Positions 8,536 through 18,201 are shown, counted from the stretch's first letter. The stretch: DNA of 64,000 nt from Bradyrhizobium sp. Arg816 (GCF_029989365.1 NZ_JAPRAQ010000004.1:372001-436000), one strand, 5' to 3'. Notes: a model not told the origin generated them from the sequence alone. Made by a program: numbers and translations.

Positions 8536-8900
8536 TTCGCCCGGCTAGGCGGCAGGAATGCATGTCTGCAGATTCTAACAGCGGACGTCCGGCTCAAGTC
8601 AACTGAAACAAGTTTGTTGCGGGGACTAGGGCGCGACGAAGTGAAGGGCAAAGGCAGCCGCGACACAGAGCGCGACGGCAATGGAGGCGGACCACCATTT
8701 AGCGGGGTAGCCACCGAATGTAATTCCAACCAAGGCTGCGCCTAACACCCATCTGATCAAGGCCACGGGGTTGCTCCGCGTCATATCCTATCAATATGCG
8801 CTTGGAGTCGCCCCGTTTCCAGCCCGTCCGGCTGCCATAATCAAACCGACCCACTACCCAAAAGCTGCCCTCAGCCGGTGCACTGCCCATCGTCAGCTTC

Positions 8901-8997
8901 GGGTCAAGCTCGGAAGTCGGCGGGTCCATGGTAGATGGTCTGCTCTGCCACTGTGAGCGGACATCACCGGATCCGCGGTTCAGGTCCGCGAAGGGCC
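8901..8997. repeat. 97-bp direct repeat, left copy
   Basis: It is identical base for base to 10672-10768 in the same orientation. The two copies flank the second winged-helix/TPR regulator at 87 and 10 bases from its ends. The copy begins with GGGTCAAGCTCGGAAGTCGG and contains the near-palindrome CGGATCCGCGG. Confidence 0.95.
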
Positions 8998-9083
8998 CAA
9001 CAGGCGACATCGCCTTACAGCACCCGATCATCTAGGATGTTTCAAACGCTGGACGGTCGGCGGCCACCCAAGGAATTGGCAGC

Positions 9084-10661
9084 TTGCGGTATCTGTTTGA
9101 GGAGTACACATTCGACACCAGCCTGCGCGAGCTGCGTCGCGGGGCCGAGGTCGTCTTCGTCGCGCCGCAGGTATTCGACGTGCTCGATTACCTGATCCGC
9201 AACAGGGAGCGCGTCGTTAGCAAAGACGACCTCATCAACGCCGTTTGGAACGGACGTATCGTTTCCGATTCCGCGCTGACAACCCGTCTGAATGCCGCTC
9301 GCAGCGCCATTGGCGACACGGGCGAGGAGCAGCGCCTGATCAAAACTTTGCCGCGCAAGGGCTTCCGCTTCATTGGTTCGGTCCAAGAAATGCGGGGGCC
9401 TGCAACCCACTTCGGCGTCCTGAGTGAGCACAGCCACAACCCGCCCACGTTAACTTCACCGCCTCGCCTTTCCATCGTTGTCTTGCCGTTCTCCAACCTG
9501 AGTGGCGATCAAGGGCAAGACTACTTCGTCGATGGTGTGACCGAGAGCCTGACCACGGACCTCTCCCGTATCAGCGGCTCGTTCGTCATTGGCCGACACA
9601 CCGCGTTCACCTACAAGGGCAAGGCGGCTGACCTCAAACAAATCGGTCGCGAATTGAACGTTCGCTACGTGCTGGAAGGCTCTGTACAGCGCAGCAGCAA
9701 TCGGCTTCGGGTCAACGTCCAACTTGTTGATACCGAAAGCGGTAATCACCTTTGGGCCGAACGCTTCGATAAGCCGATCGCCGATCTATTCGATATGCAA
9801 GACGAAATCGTGTCGCGGCTCGCCAATTCGCTGGACGCCCAACTCGTTGAGGCTGAGGCAAGACGGGCGGAACGTTCGCTACATCCCGACGCGATGGAGT
9901 TGTATTTCCAAGGCATGGCTTGCTTTAACAAGGGAAGGACCGCCGAATACACGACACGGGCGCGTGGCTTTTTTGAACGTGCCTTGGCGCTCGATCCCAA
10001 AAATGTCGAGGCGCTGGTCACCATGGCGGAGGTTGATGAAGCAACTGGTACCAGTTTTTTGGCCGATGACCGGGCCGCACGCTTCGCGGCGGCTGAGACG
10101 GCCTTGATCAAGGCTCTGTCGCTGGCTCCACAGCACGCGCGGGCCCACTGGCTCCTGGGACGCGTCAAGATGTTCACCAACCGCGCGGTCCAAGGCATTG
10201 CTGACTGCGAGCAGGCATTGGCGCTGGATCGAAACTTGGCCAACGCGCACGGGGAGATCGGTCACGCTAAGTATTTTCTTGGTCGCGGCGCGGAGACCGA
10301 GGCTCATGTCCAAGAGGCACTCCGCCTCAGTCCTCGCGATACGGACGCCTTTGTTTGGATGATGTTCGCGGGCCTCGCCAAGCTGCAGATAGGGGCCGAC
10401 GACGAGGCGGTCGTGCGGTTTCTTCGCTCGGTCGAGATCAACCGAAATCATCCACGTACGCATTTCTTTCTCGCCGCCGCGCTGGCGCATCTCGGTCGGC
10501 TTGATGAGGCGCGGTCCGCGGTCCAAGCGGGGCTTACGCTTAATCCAAATTTCACCATCCGCCGCTTCCGCGCCGGCGCATTGGGTGACCATCCGACTTA
10601 CCTCGCCGGGCGCGAGCGTACCTATGAGGGCCTGCGCATGGCCGGGGTGCCCAAGGGGTGA
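9084..10661 (+). CDS. Winged-helix / TolB-like / TPR fusion protein, paralogue 2
   Basis: The 525-residue protein has the same layout as the one at 4976-6556: winged helix (1-100, ending LPRKGFRFIGSVQ), TolB-N/FlgO-like domain (about 126-240, LSIVVLPFSNLSGDQGQDYF), and TPR array (260-515). Many blocks are identical, for example DLSRISGSFVIG and HTAFTYKGKA, so the two are paralogues. The start is TTG at 9084 with AAGGAA eight bases upstream; an ATG is absent from the matching place. It is flanked by a perfect direct repeat. Regulation of unknown target genes is inferred from the DNA-binding domain. Confidence 0.85.
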   Translation: MRYLFEEYTFDTSLRELRRGAEVVFVAPQVFDVLDYLIRNRERVVSKDDLINAVWNGRIVSDSALTTRLNAARSAIGDTGEEQRLIKTLPRKGFRFIGSVQEMRGPATHFGVLSEHSHNPPTLTSPPRLSIVVLPFSNLSGDQGQDYFVDGVTESLTTDLSRISGSFVIGRHTAFTYKGKAADLKQIGRELNVRYVLEGSVQRSSNRLRVNVQLVDTESGNHLWAERFDKPIADLFDMQDEIVSRLANSLDAQLVEAEARRAERSLHPDAMELYFQGMACFNKGRTAEYTTRARGFFERALALDPKNVEALVTMAEVDEATGTSFLADDRAARFAAAETALIKALSLAPQHARAHWLLGRVKMFTNRAVQGIADCEQALALDRNLANAHGEIGHAKYFLGRGAETEAHVQEALRLSPRDTDAFVWMMFAGLAKLQIGADDEAVVRFLRSVEINRNHPRTHFFLAAALAHLGRLDEARSAVQAGLTLNPNFTIRRFRAGALGDHPTYLAGRERTYEGLRMAGVPKG

Positions 10662-10671
10662 TGTCCCAGAT

Positions 10672-10768
10672 GGGTCAAGCTCGGAAGTCGGCGGGTCCAT
10701 GGTAGATGGTCTGCTCTGCCACTGTGAGCGGACATCACCGGATCCGCGGTTCAGGTCCGCGAAGGGCC
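10672..10768. repeat. 97-bp direct repeat, right copy
   Basis: This is an exact copy of 8901-8997. Its right end abuts the left inverted repeat of the MITE-like element at 10769. Confidence 0.95.
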
Positions 10769-10987
10769 GATATTGTTGCAAAAGTCGATTTTCGCCGATG
10801 ACCAATATTCTACGGGCCGTGGGCGCGAGTTTCGCGTACAAGATGCGAGGGACCTCACGGCCCAACGCAAAATTCACAGGCGACTTCGGTAACGCGATTG
10901 AGGTCATACGAATCAGCGATCGCTCGCTGCTTAGTATTTTCGCGAAAATTCTTGAGCCCTGCAACTTTCGACTTTTGCAACACAATC
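10769..10987. mobile_element. MITE-like element with 20-bp terminal inverted repeats
   Basis: The left end (10769-10788) and the right end (10968-10987, reverse complement) match at 18 of 20 bases around the core TGTTGCAAAAGTCGA. The 219-base element has no transposase and no credible reading frame. GGCC flanks both sides, either as a target duplication or as an extension of the ends. The TGTTGCAAA core recalls IS6-family termini, but the parent element is not certain. Confidence 0.7.
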
Positions 10988-11340
10988 GGCCAAAAGCGGA
11001 CTTCGAGGAGCAGTGCTTGGCAGGTCGGTTGACGGGCCAGAAGCCGACGCAAGCCGTCACCGACATGGCGCCTGGATATCGAATTCAGAGGTTGCCAACC
11101 GGTCGGCGGTCGAGATGGTGCGTCTTGATGGACGCCTGCTGCACACCCGCTGCCATGATGACATTCTGCCGGTGTTTTGCCCGACGGGTCAAATAGATTT
11201 CGTAAAATCGGAAAAGCCCAATGCCGACAAGGGCCCGGCTACTGTGCATGGGGTTGTTTTCGCGAATCTTGTTTGTCGGCCCCGGATATCCGGGCCGGGC
11301 CCCCGATCTCGTCGGGTCCGGAGTGGCCTGAGCATTCGCC
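10988..11340. other. Intergenic region of degraded repeat fragments
   Basis: The 353 bases hold pieces of the regional repeat (CGGCCAAAAGCGGACTTCG at 10988, GGGCCAGAAGCCGAC near 11035). A stretch around 11148-11262 (ATGATGACATTCTGCCGG, then TGTGCATGGGGTTGTTTTCG) looks like another dispersed noncoding repeat I associate with Bradyrhizobium genomes. No supported gene. A perfect CCCGGATATCCGGG palindrome lies near 11282-11295. Confidence 0.45.
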
Positions 11341-13152
11341 TCAGCTGTCCACCTTCAGCGCGGCAATGAAGGCTTCCTGCGGGATGTCGACCTTGCCGAA
11401 CTGCCGCATCTTCTTCTTGCCTTCCTTCTGCTTCTCCAGAAGTTTCCGCTTACGCGTGATGTCGCCGCCGTAGCACTTGGCGGTGACGTCCTTGCGCAGG
11501 GCGCGCACCGTCTCGCGCGCGATCACCTTGCCGCCGATCGCCGCCTGGATCGGGATCTGGAACATGTGCGGCGGGATCAGCTCCTTCATCTTCTCGACCA
11601 TGGCGCGGCCGCGCCCCTCCGCGCGGGTGCGATGCACCAGCATCGACAGCGCATCGACCGGCTCGTTGTTGACCAGGATCTGCATCTTGACGAGATCGGC
11701 CACCTTGTAGTCGGTCAAGTGATAGTCGAACGAGGCGTAGCCTTTCGAGACTGATTTCAGGCGGTCGTAGAAGTCGAACACGACTTCGTTGAGCGGCAGA
11801 TCGTACTTCACCATGGCGCGGGAGCCGACATAGGTCAGCTCCTTCTGCGCGCCGCGGCGGTCCTGGCACAGCTTCAAAACGCTGCCGAGATATTCGTCTG
11901 GAGTGAGGATGGTGGCCTCGATCCAGGGCTCCTCGATATCGGCGATCTTGACCACGTCGGGCATGTCGACGGGATTGTGGATCGAGATCTCCTGGCCGTC
12001 GGTCAGGTGCATCTTGTAGATCACGCTTGGCGCGGTCGCGATCAGGTTGAGGTCGAATTCGCGCGACAGCCGCTCCTGGATGATCTCGAGGTGCAACAGC
12101 CCGAGGAAGCCGCAGCGGAAGCCGAAGCCCAGCGCCGCCGAGGTTTCCATCTCGTAGGAGAAGCTCGCGTCGTTGAGGCGCAACTTGCCCATCGCCCCGC
12201 GCAGCGTTTCGAAGTCATTGGCGTCGGCCGGGAACAGGCCGCAGAACACCACCGGGATCGCCGGCTTGAAGCCCGGCAGCATTTCGGTGACGGGCTTCCT
12301 GTCGTCGGTGATGGTGTCGCCGACGCGGGTGTCGGCGACTTCCTTGATCGCCGCGGTGATGAAGCCGATCTCGCCGGGGCCGAGTTCGTCGACCTGCTCC
12401 ATCTTCGGGGTGAAGAAGCCGACGCGCTCGACGTCATAGGCCGCGCCCGTGCCCATCATGCGGATGCGCTGGTTCTTCTTCATGACGCCGTCGACCACGC
12501 GGATCAGCACGACCACGCCGAGATAGACGTCGTACCAGCTGTCGACCAGCAGCGCCTTCAAGGTCGCGTCGCGGTCGCCCTTCGGCGGCGGCAGGCGGGT
12601 GACGATGGCTTCCAGCACGTCGGGGACGCCGAGGCCGGTCTTGGCCGAGATCATCACGGCGTCGGAGGCATCGATGCCGATGACGTCCTCGATCTGCTGC
12701 TTGATCTTCTCGGGTTCGGCCGCGGGAAGGTCGACCTTGTTCAGGACCGGGACGATCTCGTGATTGTTGTCGAGCGCCTGGTAGACGTTGGCGAGCGTCT
12801 GCGCTTCGACGCCCTGGCTGGCGTCGACCACCAGCAGGGAACCCTCGCAGGCCGCCAGCGACCGCGAGACTTCGTAGGCGAAGTCGACATGGCCGGGCGT
12901 GTCCATCAGGTTGAAGATGTAGTCCTTGCCGTCCTTGGCGTGGTAGGCGAGGCGCACCGTCTGCGCCTTGATGGTGATGCCGCGCTCGCGCTCGATGTCC
13001 ATGGAATCGAGCACCTGCTCCTTGCCCGCCATTTCGCGGTCGGTGAGGCCGCCGGTCATCTGGATCAGGCGGTCGGCCAGCGTCGACTTGCCATGGTCGA
13101 TATGGGCGACGATGGAGAAATTGCGGATGTTGGAAATGGGGACGGTCGTCAT
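11341..13152 (-). CDS. lepA: Elongation factor 4 (LepA)
   Basis: LepA is a ribosome-associated translational GTPase that acts on stalled or mis-translocated ribosomes. The 603-residue product has the expected length. Its G domain shows AHIDHGKST (residues 16-24), DTPGHVDF and NKVDLP, and the LepA-specific C-terminal region is present ([16 protein letters not shown]). The ATG at 13152 was chosen because the protein then starts [21 protein letters not shown] as in relatives; the longer upstream frame adds unrelated residues. It is transcribed divergently from the GT39 gene, 114 bases apart. Cytoplasmic; no oddities seen. Confidence 0.98.
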   Translation of the reverse strand: MTTVPISNIRNFSIVAHIDHGKSTLADRLIQMTGGLTDREMAGKEQVLDSMDIERERGITIKAQTVRLAYHAKDGKDYIFNLMDTPGHVDFAYEVSRSLAACEGSLLVVDASQGVEAQTLANVYQALDNNHEIVPVLNKVDLPAAEPEKIKQQIEDVIGIDASDAVMISAKTGLGVPDVLEAIVTRLPPPKGDRDATLKALLVDSWYDVYLGVVVLIRVVDGVMKKNQRIRMMGTGAAYDVERVGFFTPKMEQVDELGPGEIGFITAAIKEVADTRVGDTITDDRKPVTEMLPGFKPAIPVVFCGLFPADANDFETLRGAMGKLRLNDASFSYEMETSAALGFGFRCGFLGLLHLEIIQERLSREFDLNLIATAPSVIYKMHLTDGQEISIHNPVDMPDVVKIADIEEPWIEATILTPDEYLGSVLKLCQDRRGAQKELTYVGSRAMVKYDLPLNEVVFDFYDRLKSVSKGYASFDYHLTDYKVADLVKMQILVNNEPVDALSMLVHRTRAEGRGRAMVEKMKELIPPHMFQIPIQAAIGGKVIARETVRALRKDVTAKCYGGDITRKRKLLEKQKEGKKKMRQFGKVDIPQEAFIAALKVDS

Positions 13153-13266
13153 GGGCGCGGGATACCACTCACATCCCCGTGCGGCAACCATATTGCTGTA
13201 TTTTCAGGGCCTTTCTTCACGCCAAGCTGATTCCACGAGGGCCCAAAACGCGCTACGCAACGGCCC

Positions 13267-14904
13267 ATGTCCAGGCTCATGTCCACGACCTCGATCCCCT
13301 CCGCCCGAACACGCGTAAAAGCCCGGGTGAGCTTTAACCGCTTCCGGGCCTGGCTGGTCGCCTGCGCGATCCGCCCCGAAGCGCGGCTCTGGCTGGTGAT
13401 CCAGCTCGCCATCCTGCATGCGGTGATCTGGACCTTCATCCTGATCAATCTCAAGGCAGCGCAGGACGTTCACATGGACGTCGCAGAAGCCTATGGCTGG
13501 GGCCAGCAATTCCTCTGGGGCTACGGCAAGCACCCGCCGCTGTCGGGCTGGGTCGCCGGCCTCTGGTTCAAGGTGTTCCCGGCGGCGGACTGGGCGACCT
13601 ATGCGCTGGCGATGGCGACCGTCGGCGTCGGCATGGTGATCTGCTGGCTGCTGAGCTTGCGCGTCGTGGACGCGCGGCGCGCGTTCCTGGTCGTGGTGAT
13701 GGTCGCGCTCTACCCGATCTTCAATTTCAAGGGTTTCAAGTACAACCCCGACCTGCTCCAGCTCGTCACGCTGCCGCTGCTCGTGCTCGCCTATCTCAAC
13801 GCCTTCGAGAAGCGGACCTGGCAATCCGGCATCTGGTTCGGGCTCGCCGGCGCGCTGGCGCTGATGACCAAATACTGGGTGCTGACCATGATCGGCGCCA
13901 TCGGCCTTGCCGCGCTGATCCATCCCGACCGGCTGCGATTCCTGCTGTCGCCGGCGCCGTGGGTGGCGATTGCGACGATGGCCGTGGCGATGATCCCGCA
14001 CATCGTCTGGCTTGCGGGCGTGCATTTCGTGCCGCTGACCTATGCCGGCGATACCTACAGCCTCGATGACAGCCGCCAGGTCCATCAACTCGTGGCTGGC
14101 TACGCCCTGCATAATTTCGCGCTGCTGGCGCTGCCGGTGGCGCTGGCCGCGCTCGCAATGGCGCTGGTGCCGCATTGGTTCACCCTGCTGCTGCGCGCAC
14201 CGATACGCATCGTCACGCGCGCCTGGGGGCGCGGCGCCAACGCGAGCGTCAATGTTGCGCAGGCGTTGAACGTCTGGATCATCCAGATCATCGTCGCGAT
14301 CGGCCCGCCGCTCGGCGCGCTGGCCTTCAGCATCTACATGAAGACCGATTGGGGCATCTCGCTGTTCTTCCTGGTGCCCTTGGCGCTGGTCGCGATTCCG
14401 GCGCTGCGGGTGCAGAGTGCGGCCCTGTTCAACATCGCCGCGATCTGGCTCGTGCTCAGTGTCGCCACGCTCGCCGCCTCGCCCTGGATCGCCGCGCGCG
14501 AGATGGCGGCCAATGCCGGCAACACGGCGACCTACGGCGCGCGCTCGGAGCTGGCGCATGAATTGACGCAGGCCTGGCACACGCGTTTCGGCTCGCGTTG
14601 GGCGGTCGTCGCCGGCACCATGGAGTCGATCCAGCCGATGGTGTTCTACAGCCCGGATCATCCGGCCGCGCTGATGCCGCTCGAAGCCTGGGATTCCGGG
14701 CTGACGTCGCGCGACGATGCCAGGAAATACGGCTTCATCGGCGTGTTCGATCCAACCGATGGCCGCCTGCCGGCGTTCGAGAAATGGGTCGCGGAGATCG
14801 CGCCGAACGCTGAGCGCATCGTGATGACGACGCGCCGCTTCACCCACGGCAAGGCCGGCCCGGCGATGAGCTGGAACATCTACATCGCGCCGCCGGCGAA
14901 GTGA
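13267..14904 (+). CDS. GT39-like integral membrane glycosyltransferase
   Basis: The 545-residue protein has about ten to twelve membrane segments starting near residue 45. The first periplasmic loop carries the acidic motif DVHMDVAEAYGWGQ (Asp67 to Glu74) followed by GKHPPLSGW, as in the ArnT/PMT-type family that uses polyprenyl-phosphate sugars. The C-terminal soluble part (about 430-545) includes FYSPDHPAAL. It probably adds a sugar to an envelope lipid or glycan in the periplasm; donor and acceptor cannot be told. The start could also be the ATG at 13279. The stop is eight bases from that of the convergent HPr gene. Confidence 0.85.
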   Translation: MSRLMSTTSIPSARTRVKARVSFNRFRAWLVACAIRPEARLWLVIQLAILHAVIWTFILINLKAAQDVHMDVAEAYGWGQQFLWGYGKHPPLSGWVAGLWFKVFPAADWATYALAMATVGVGMVICWLLSLRVVDARRAFLVVVMVALYPIFNFKGFKYNPDLLQLVTLPLLVLAYLNAFEKRTWQSGIWFGLAGALALMTKYWVLTMIGAIGLAALIHPDRLRFLLSPAPWVAIATMAVAMIPHIVWLAGVHFVPLTYAGDTYSLDDSRQVHQLVAGYALHNFALLALPVALAALAMALVPHWFTLLLRAPIRIVTRAWGRGANASVNVAQALNVWIIQIIVAIGPPLGALAFSIYMKTDWGISLFFLVPLALVAIPALRVQSAALFNIAAIWLVLSVATLAASPWIAAREMAANAGNTATYGARSELAHELTQAWHTRFGSRWAVVAGTMESIQPMVFYSPDHPAALMPLEAWDSGLTSRDDARKYGFIGVFDPTDGRLPAFEKWVAEIAPNAERIVMTTRRFTHGKAGPAMSWNIYIAPPAK

Positions 14905-14911
14905 CCGAGGA

Positions 14912-15229
14912 TTAAATCCCTTCCTCGTTGAACTTGCTTTCAACGAGCTCGGTGATCGCCGCAAGCGCGGCTTCCGCTTCGGTGCCGGCGGCGGCGACCG
15001 TGATCGTCGTGCCGGGACCCGCGGCGAGCATCATCAGGCCCATGATCGAGGTGCCGCCGACGGTCTCGCCGCCGCGCGTCACCCACACCTGCGCGTCGAA
15101 GCGCTCGACCGCCTGCACGAACTTCGCGGAAGCCCGCGCATGCAGGCCGCGCTTGTTGATGATCAGGAGCTCCTTGGAGATCGCGCCCGCGGGCACGCCC
15201 GTCCCGGCTTGCGGCGCGTCGTCGCTCAT
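14912..15229 (-). CDS. ptsH: HPr phosphocarrier of the regulatory PTS
   Basis: HPr passes phosphate from Enzyme I to EIIA-type proteins. The 105-residue protein has the active-site histidine in KRGLHARASAKF (His30) and the regulatory serine site in GGTSIMGLMMLAA (Ser61), the target of HPr kinase. Its N terminus is about 15 residues longer than in model HPr proteins. The ATG overlaps the stop of the EIIA gene by four bases (ATGA), so translation is probably coupled. With hprK upstream and no sugar EIIB/EIIC genes, it belongs to the incomplete regulatory PTS typical of rhizobia. Confidence 0.95.
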   Translation of the reverse strand: MSDDAPQAGTGVPAGAISKELLIINKRGLHARASAKFVQAVERFDAQVWVTRGGETVGGTSIMGLMMLAAGPGTTITVAAAGTEAEAALAAITELVESKFNEEGI

Positions 15230-15627
15230 TTGCCGGCGAGCACGCGGCTGGCAATGGTGACGTATTTGCGGCCCGCTTCCTGGGCCATCGCGATCGCGTC
15301 GGGCAGCGGACGCTCCTCGCGCACCTTGGCAAGCTTCACCAGCATGGGGAGGTTGATGCCCGCGAGCACCTCGACCTTCGGCCGGCTCATGCAGGATATT
15401 GCAAGGTTGGACGGCGTGCCGCCGAACATGTCGGTGAGGATCGCAACGCCGTCGCCGGAATCGACGCGGTTGACCGCCTCGATGATGTCGCTTCGGCAGA
15501 GATCGGAATCATCTTCGGCACCGATCGTGATCGCTTCGATTTGCTTTTGTGGGCCCATGACATGTTCAAGCGCTGCCTTGAATTCGTCGGCAAGGCGCCC
15601 GTGGGTCACAAGTACTAGACCAATCAT
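15226..15627 (-). CDS. PTS EIIA component, mannose family
   Basis: The 133-residue protein is a stand-alone EIIA-Man domain: IGLVLVTHGRLADEF with the phosphorylatable His9, and LTDMFGGTPSNLA in the middle. In alphaproteobacteria this protein (often named ManX, PtsM or EIIA-Man) has no sugar permease and is thought to be a regulatory output of the PTS. The start at 15627 matches the domain start and follows GGAGT-type bases; a longer frame to 15684 adds non-family residues. It overlaps ptsH by four bases and is 133 bases downstream of hprK. Confidence 0.93.
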   Translation of the reverse strand: MIGLVLVTHGRLADEFKAALEHVMGPQKQIEAITIGAEDDSDLCRSDIIEAVNRVDSGDGVAILTDMFGGTPSNLAISCMSRPKVEVLAGINLPMLVKLAKVREERPLPDAIAMAQEAGRKYVTIASRVLAGK

Positions 15628-15760
15628 CGGAAAACTCCTCGCGGGCGCTTTTGGTGCACCGCACGAACGCGCCACTTTGACCATCCAGAGCCCCCGCGCA
15701 AGAGGGGATGTTGCGTATCTCCCTGAATCTAGACGGATGGATGAGGGGAGCTGCGCCGGT

Positions 15761-16285
15761 CTATTCGGTCGCGATAGTGGGGTTCATATGGTTACCATTT
15801 CCCTTCAAACAATCGCCTGAAGGGTTAACGGAAGATGAACTCTTGGTAGTGGTCAAGGCCGCAACAACCAAAGGGAGGGGCGAATAGTCGCGCCCGACGG
15901 GGATTCGCGGTATTTCGACACCAGAAATGCTTGTTTTCAGCGATTCCGCCGCAGGCAGGCGTTCCGCGTCGGCGGCGTCCAGATCGACCACGAGACCGAC
16001 GGTCGCATGCTCCACGAAGTCGCAGCGGCGGATTCCCAGTCCCCGAATCTCGATCAGGCCGGCCAACAGCGGCGCGGGGCGGACTTCAATTTCATCGCCG
16101 ACTGTCGCCAGATGGACACGGTCATCGCCGACCAGAACGGCTCTTTCGACCACGCCGGCGCGCCCCGCCATGATCAAATCGAAGGCAAGGCGCGACTTGC
16201 CGGAGCCTGAGGGTCCGCGGATCAGCACCGCCAGAGTCCCGACCTTGACTGCGGAGGCGTGAACGCTGGGGCCACCGCCGCTCAT
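15761..16285 (-). CDS. hprK: HPr kinase/phosphorylase, short alphaproteobacterial form
   Basis: HprK phosphorylates and dephosphorylates HPr on its regulatory serine. The 174-residue protein has Walker A GPSGSGKS (24-31), VGDDRV (52-57) and the signature EIRGLGIR (79-86). It lacks the N-terminal domain of Gram-positive HprK, as is normal in alphaproteobacteria. After about residue 145 the tail is low-complexity and may be unstructured. The ATG overlaps the chvG stop by four bases, which ties PTS regulation to the ChvGI system. Confidence 0.95.
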   Translation of the reverse strand: MSGGGPSVHASAVKVGTLAVLIRGPSGSGKSRLAFDLIMAGRAGVVERAVLVGDDRVHLATVGDEIEVRPAPLLAGLIEIRGLGIRRCDFVEHATVGLVVDLDAADAERLPAAESLKTSISGVEIPRIPVGRDYSPLPLVVAALTTTKSSSSVNPSGDCLKGNGNHMNPTIATE

Positions 16286-18084
16286 AGCGCCGGCAGCCGC
16301 ACCACGAAACGCGCGCCGACAACCGTAGGCGCGCCGTCCTCGTCCGCCGGGCCCGGGCGGTTCTCGGCCCAGATGCGTCCGCCATGGGCATCGACGATCT
16401 GCTTGGAGATCGACAGGCCGAGGCCGGAGTTCTGGCCAAAGCCCTGGTGCGGACGGTCGGTGTAGAAGCGCTCGAAGATGCGCTCCAGCGCGTCGTCGCG
16501 GATGCCGGGGCCGTCGTCGTCGACCACGATCTCGATCTCGGAGCGGACGCGGCGGCAGGTGAGGCGCACCTTGCTGCCGGGCTCGGAGAACGACTGCGCG
16601 TTGGAGAGCAGGTTGGAGACCACCTGCCCGAGCCGTGAATCGTGGCCCGTCACGGAGAACGCGTCGGTCGCGCTGCGGCCCTCGTAGCGGGTCTCGACCG
16701 CGACGTCATGGCCGAGCTTGGTTTCATTGGCGACCGATACGAGCGTCGTCAGCAGGCGGCGCAGGTCGACCCGGACCGCATCCTGGCGCTGCAATTCGGC
16801 GTCGAGCCGGCTGGCGTCGGAGATGTCGGAGATGAGGCGGTCGAGCCGCTTGACGTCATGCTCGATCACCTCGAGCAGGCGCGCGCGGCTGGTCTCGTTG
16901 CGCGCCAGCGGCAGCGTCTCGACCGCGGAGCGCAGCGAGGTCAGCGGGTTCTTCAGTTCATGCGCGACATCGGCGGCGAACATCTCGATCGCCTCGATGC
17001 GGCTGTAGAGCGCGCTGGTCATGTCGCGCAGGGCGCCGGAAAGGTGACCGATTTCGTCGCGGCGCCGGGTGAAGTCGGGAATCTCGATGCGCGCCTTGAT
17101 ACGGCGGCGGACACGCTCGGCGCTGTCGGCGAGCCGGCGCACCGGACCTGCGATCGTGCTGGCGAGCAGCAGCGACAGCATGATCATGACCGCGGCAGCG
17201 ACGCCGCCGACCTTCAGGATCGCCAGGCGCTCGGCGGTGACCATCTGGTCGATGTCGTCGCCCTGCGTCGACAGCATCAGGGCGCCGTGGATGGCGCGCG
17301 AGCGCAGCACGGGGACTGCGACCGATACAATCACCTCGCCGCGCGAATTGACCCGCACCATCGAACGTTTCTGGCCCTGGAGCGCGTCGCCCACTTCCGC
17401 GTAGCCATTGCCGTTCTCGCGCCCGAGCTCGCGATACAGCGGCAGGTCACCGCGGTTGATCCAGAGGCGCACCGAGGTCAGGCCGCGCTCGATCACGCCG
17501 GGCTTCTGCGATGGCGGCGGCAACGGGAAGATCAGCACGTTCTCGAGGTCGCGGCTGTCGAGCAGCACCGTCCCGTTCGGATCGAATATCCGCGCGCGGG
17601 TCTTGGTCGGCGAGATCAGCGTGCGCAGCACGGGGGCGACGCGCTCTGGGCTGATCGGGAAGTTCAGCGCCGAATAATCGTCGGATTCGCCATAGCTGTC
17701 GCCGAGCTTCAGATCGAGCAGGCGGTCAGGATCGACCGTGATCGCGTTGGTCTGCACGGTCGCCGAGGCTCCGATGGCACCGGCGATGATCTCGGCCTGC
17801 ACCAGCAGACTCTGCGCACGCGCGTCGATCAGGCCGGCGCGGAACTGCGAGAGATAGAGAATGCTCGCGACCAGCGCGACGAGGCCGGCGAGGTTGAGCG
17901 AGACGATGCGGCGGGTCAGGCTCGAGAAGGAGAGCGCGAAGAAATACTGACCGGCGCGCGTCAGCCAGGAGAACGGTCGCCAGCCTTGCGCGGACGGCTT
18001 GTCGTCGGCGACGTGCTCCGAAACGCCGTCGGATGCGACATCCCCGGCGTTCTGGTTCTCGTCAGGCTGCGTTCGGTCAAGCAA
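16282..18084 (-). CDS. chvG: ChvG/ExoS-type sensor histidine kinase
   Basis: This inner-membrane kinase of the ChvGI (ExoS-ChvI) system senses acid or envelope stress in rhizobia. The 600-residue protein has a cytosolic N terminus, a membrane span near residues 60-80, a periplasmic sensor region (about 85-285), and a second span near 290-312. A HAMP domain follows, then the kinase core with the phospho-accepting His375 in ADVAHELKNPLTSL. The ATP-binding domain includes NLLSNAQSF, VDDDGPGI and GLGLSISKQIVDAHGG. It lies 117 bases after chvI and overlaps hprK by four bases. Confidence 0.96.
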   Translation of the reverse strand: MLDRTQPDENQNAGDVASDGVSEHVADDKPSAQGWRPFSWLTRAGQYFFALSFSSLTRRIVSLNLAGLVALVASILYLSQFRAGLIDARAQSLLVQAEIIAGAIGASATVQTNAITVDPDRLLDLKLGDSYGESDDYSALNFPISPERVAPVLRTLISPTKTRARIFDPNGTVLLDSRDLENVLIFPLPPPSQKPGVIERGLTSVRLWINRGDLPLYRELGRENGNGYAEVGDALQGQKRSMVRVNSRGEVIVSVAVPVLRSRAIHGALMLSTQGDDIDQMVTAERLAILKVGGVAAAVMIMLSLLLASTIAGPVRRLADSAERVRRRIKARIEIPDFTRRRDEIGHLSGALRDMTSALYSRIEAIEMFAADVAHELKNPLTSLRSAVETLPLARNETSRARLLEVIEHDVKRLDRLISDISDASRLDAELQRQDAVRVDLRRLLTTLVSVANETKLGHDVAVETRYEGRSATDAFSVTGHDSRLGQVVSNLLSNAQSFSEPGSKVRLTCRRVRSEIEIVVDDDGPGIRDDALERIFERFYTDRPHQGFGQNSGLGLSISKQIVDAHGGRIWAENRPGPADEDGAPTVVGARFVVRLPAL

Positions 18085-18201
18085 TGCTTACGCCCGCGTT
18101 AGGACATCTCGTGCGAAGGGTCCCCGCATCCTAGAGCCATCCCGGTCCCGATGGAACGAGAACCGGCGATGCTCTCAGTCTTTCGTGAAGGCGCGTGAGC
18201 C

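Noticed and set aside
9879..11066. 395-codon minus-strand frame opposite the second TPR regulator and the MITE
   Set aside because: It joins an antisense shadow to the direct repeat and the MITE; no domain is visible.
11282..11295. CCCGGATATCCGGG palindrome downstream of lepA as a terminator
   Set aside because: There is no T tract on the lepA strand, so termination is not supported.
11013..11369. 118-codon plus-strand frame before lepA
   Set aside because: It is made of dispersed repeat fragments and overlaps the end of lepA.
13204..14964. 586-codon minus-strand frame opposite the GT39 gene
   Set aside because: Its product is almost only Arg, His, Asp, Gly and Gln, the usual shadow of a GC-rich gene; the plus-strand frame has membrane segments and family motifs.
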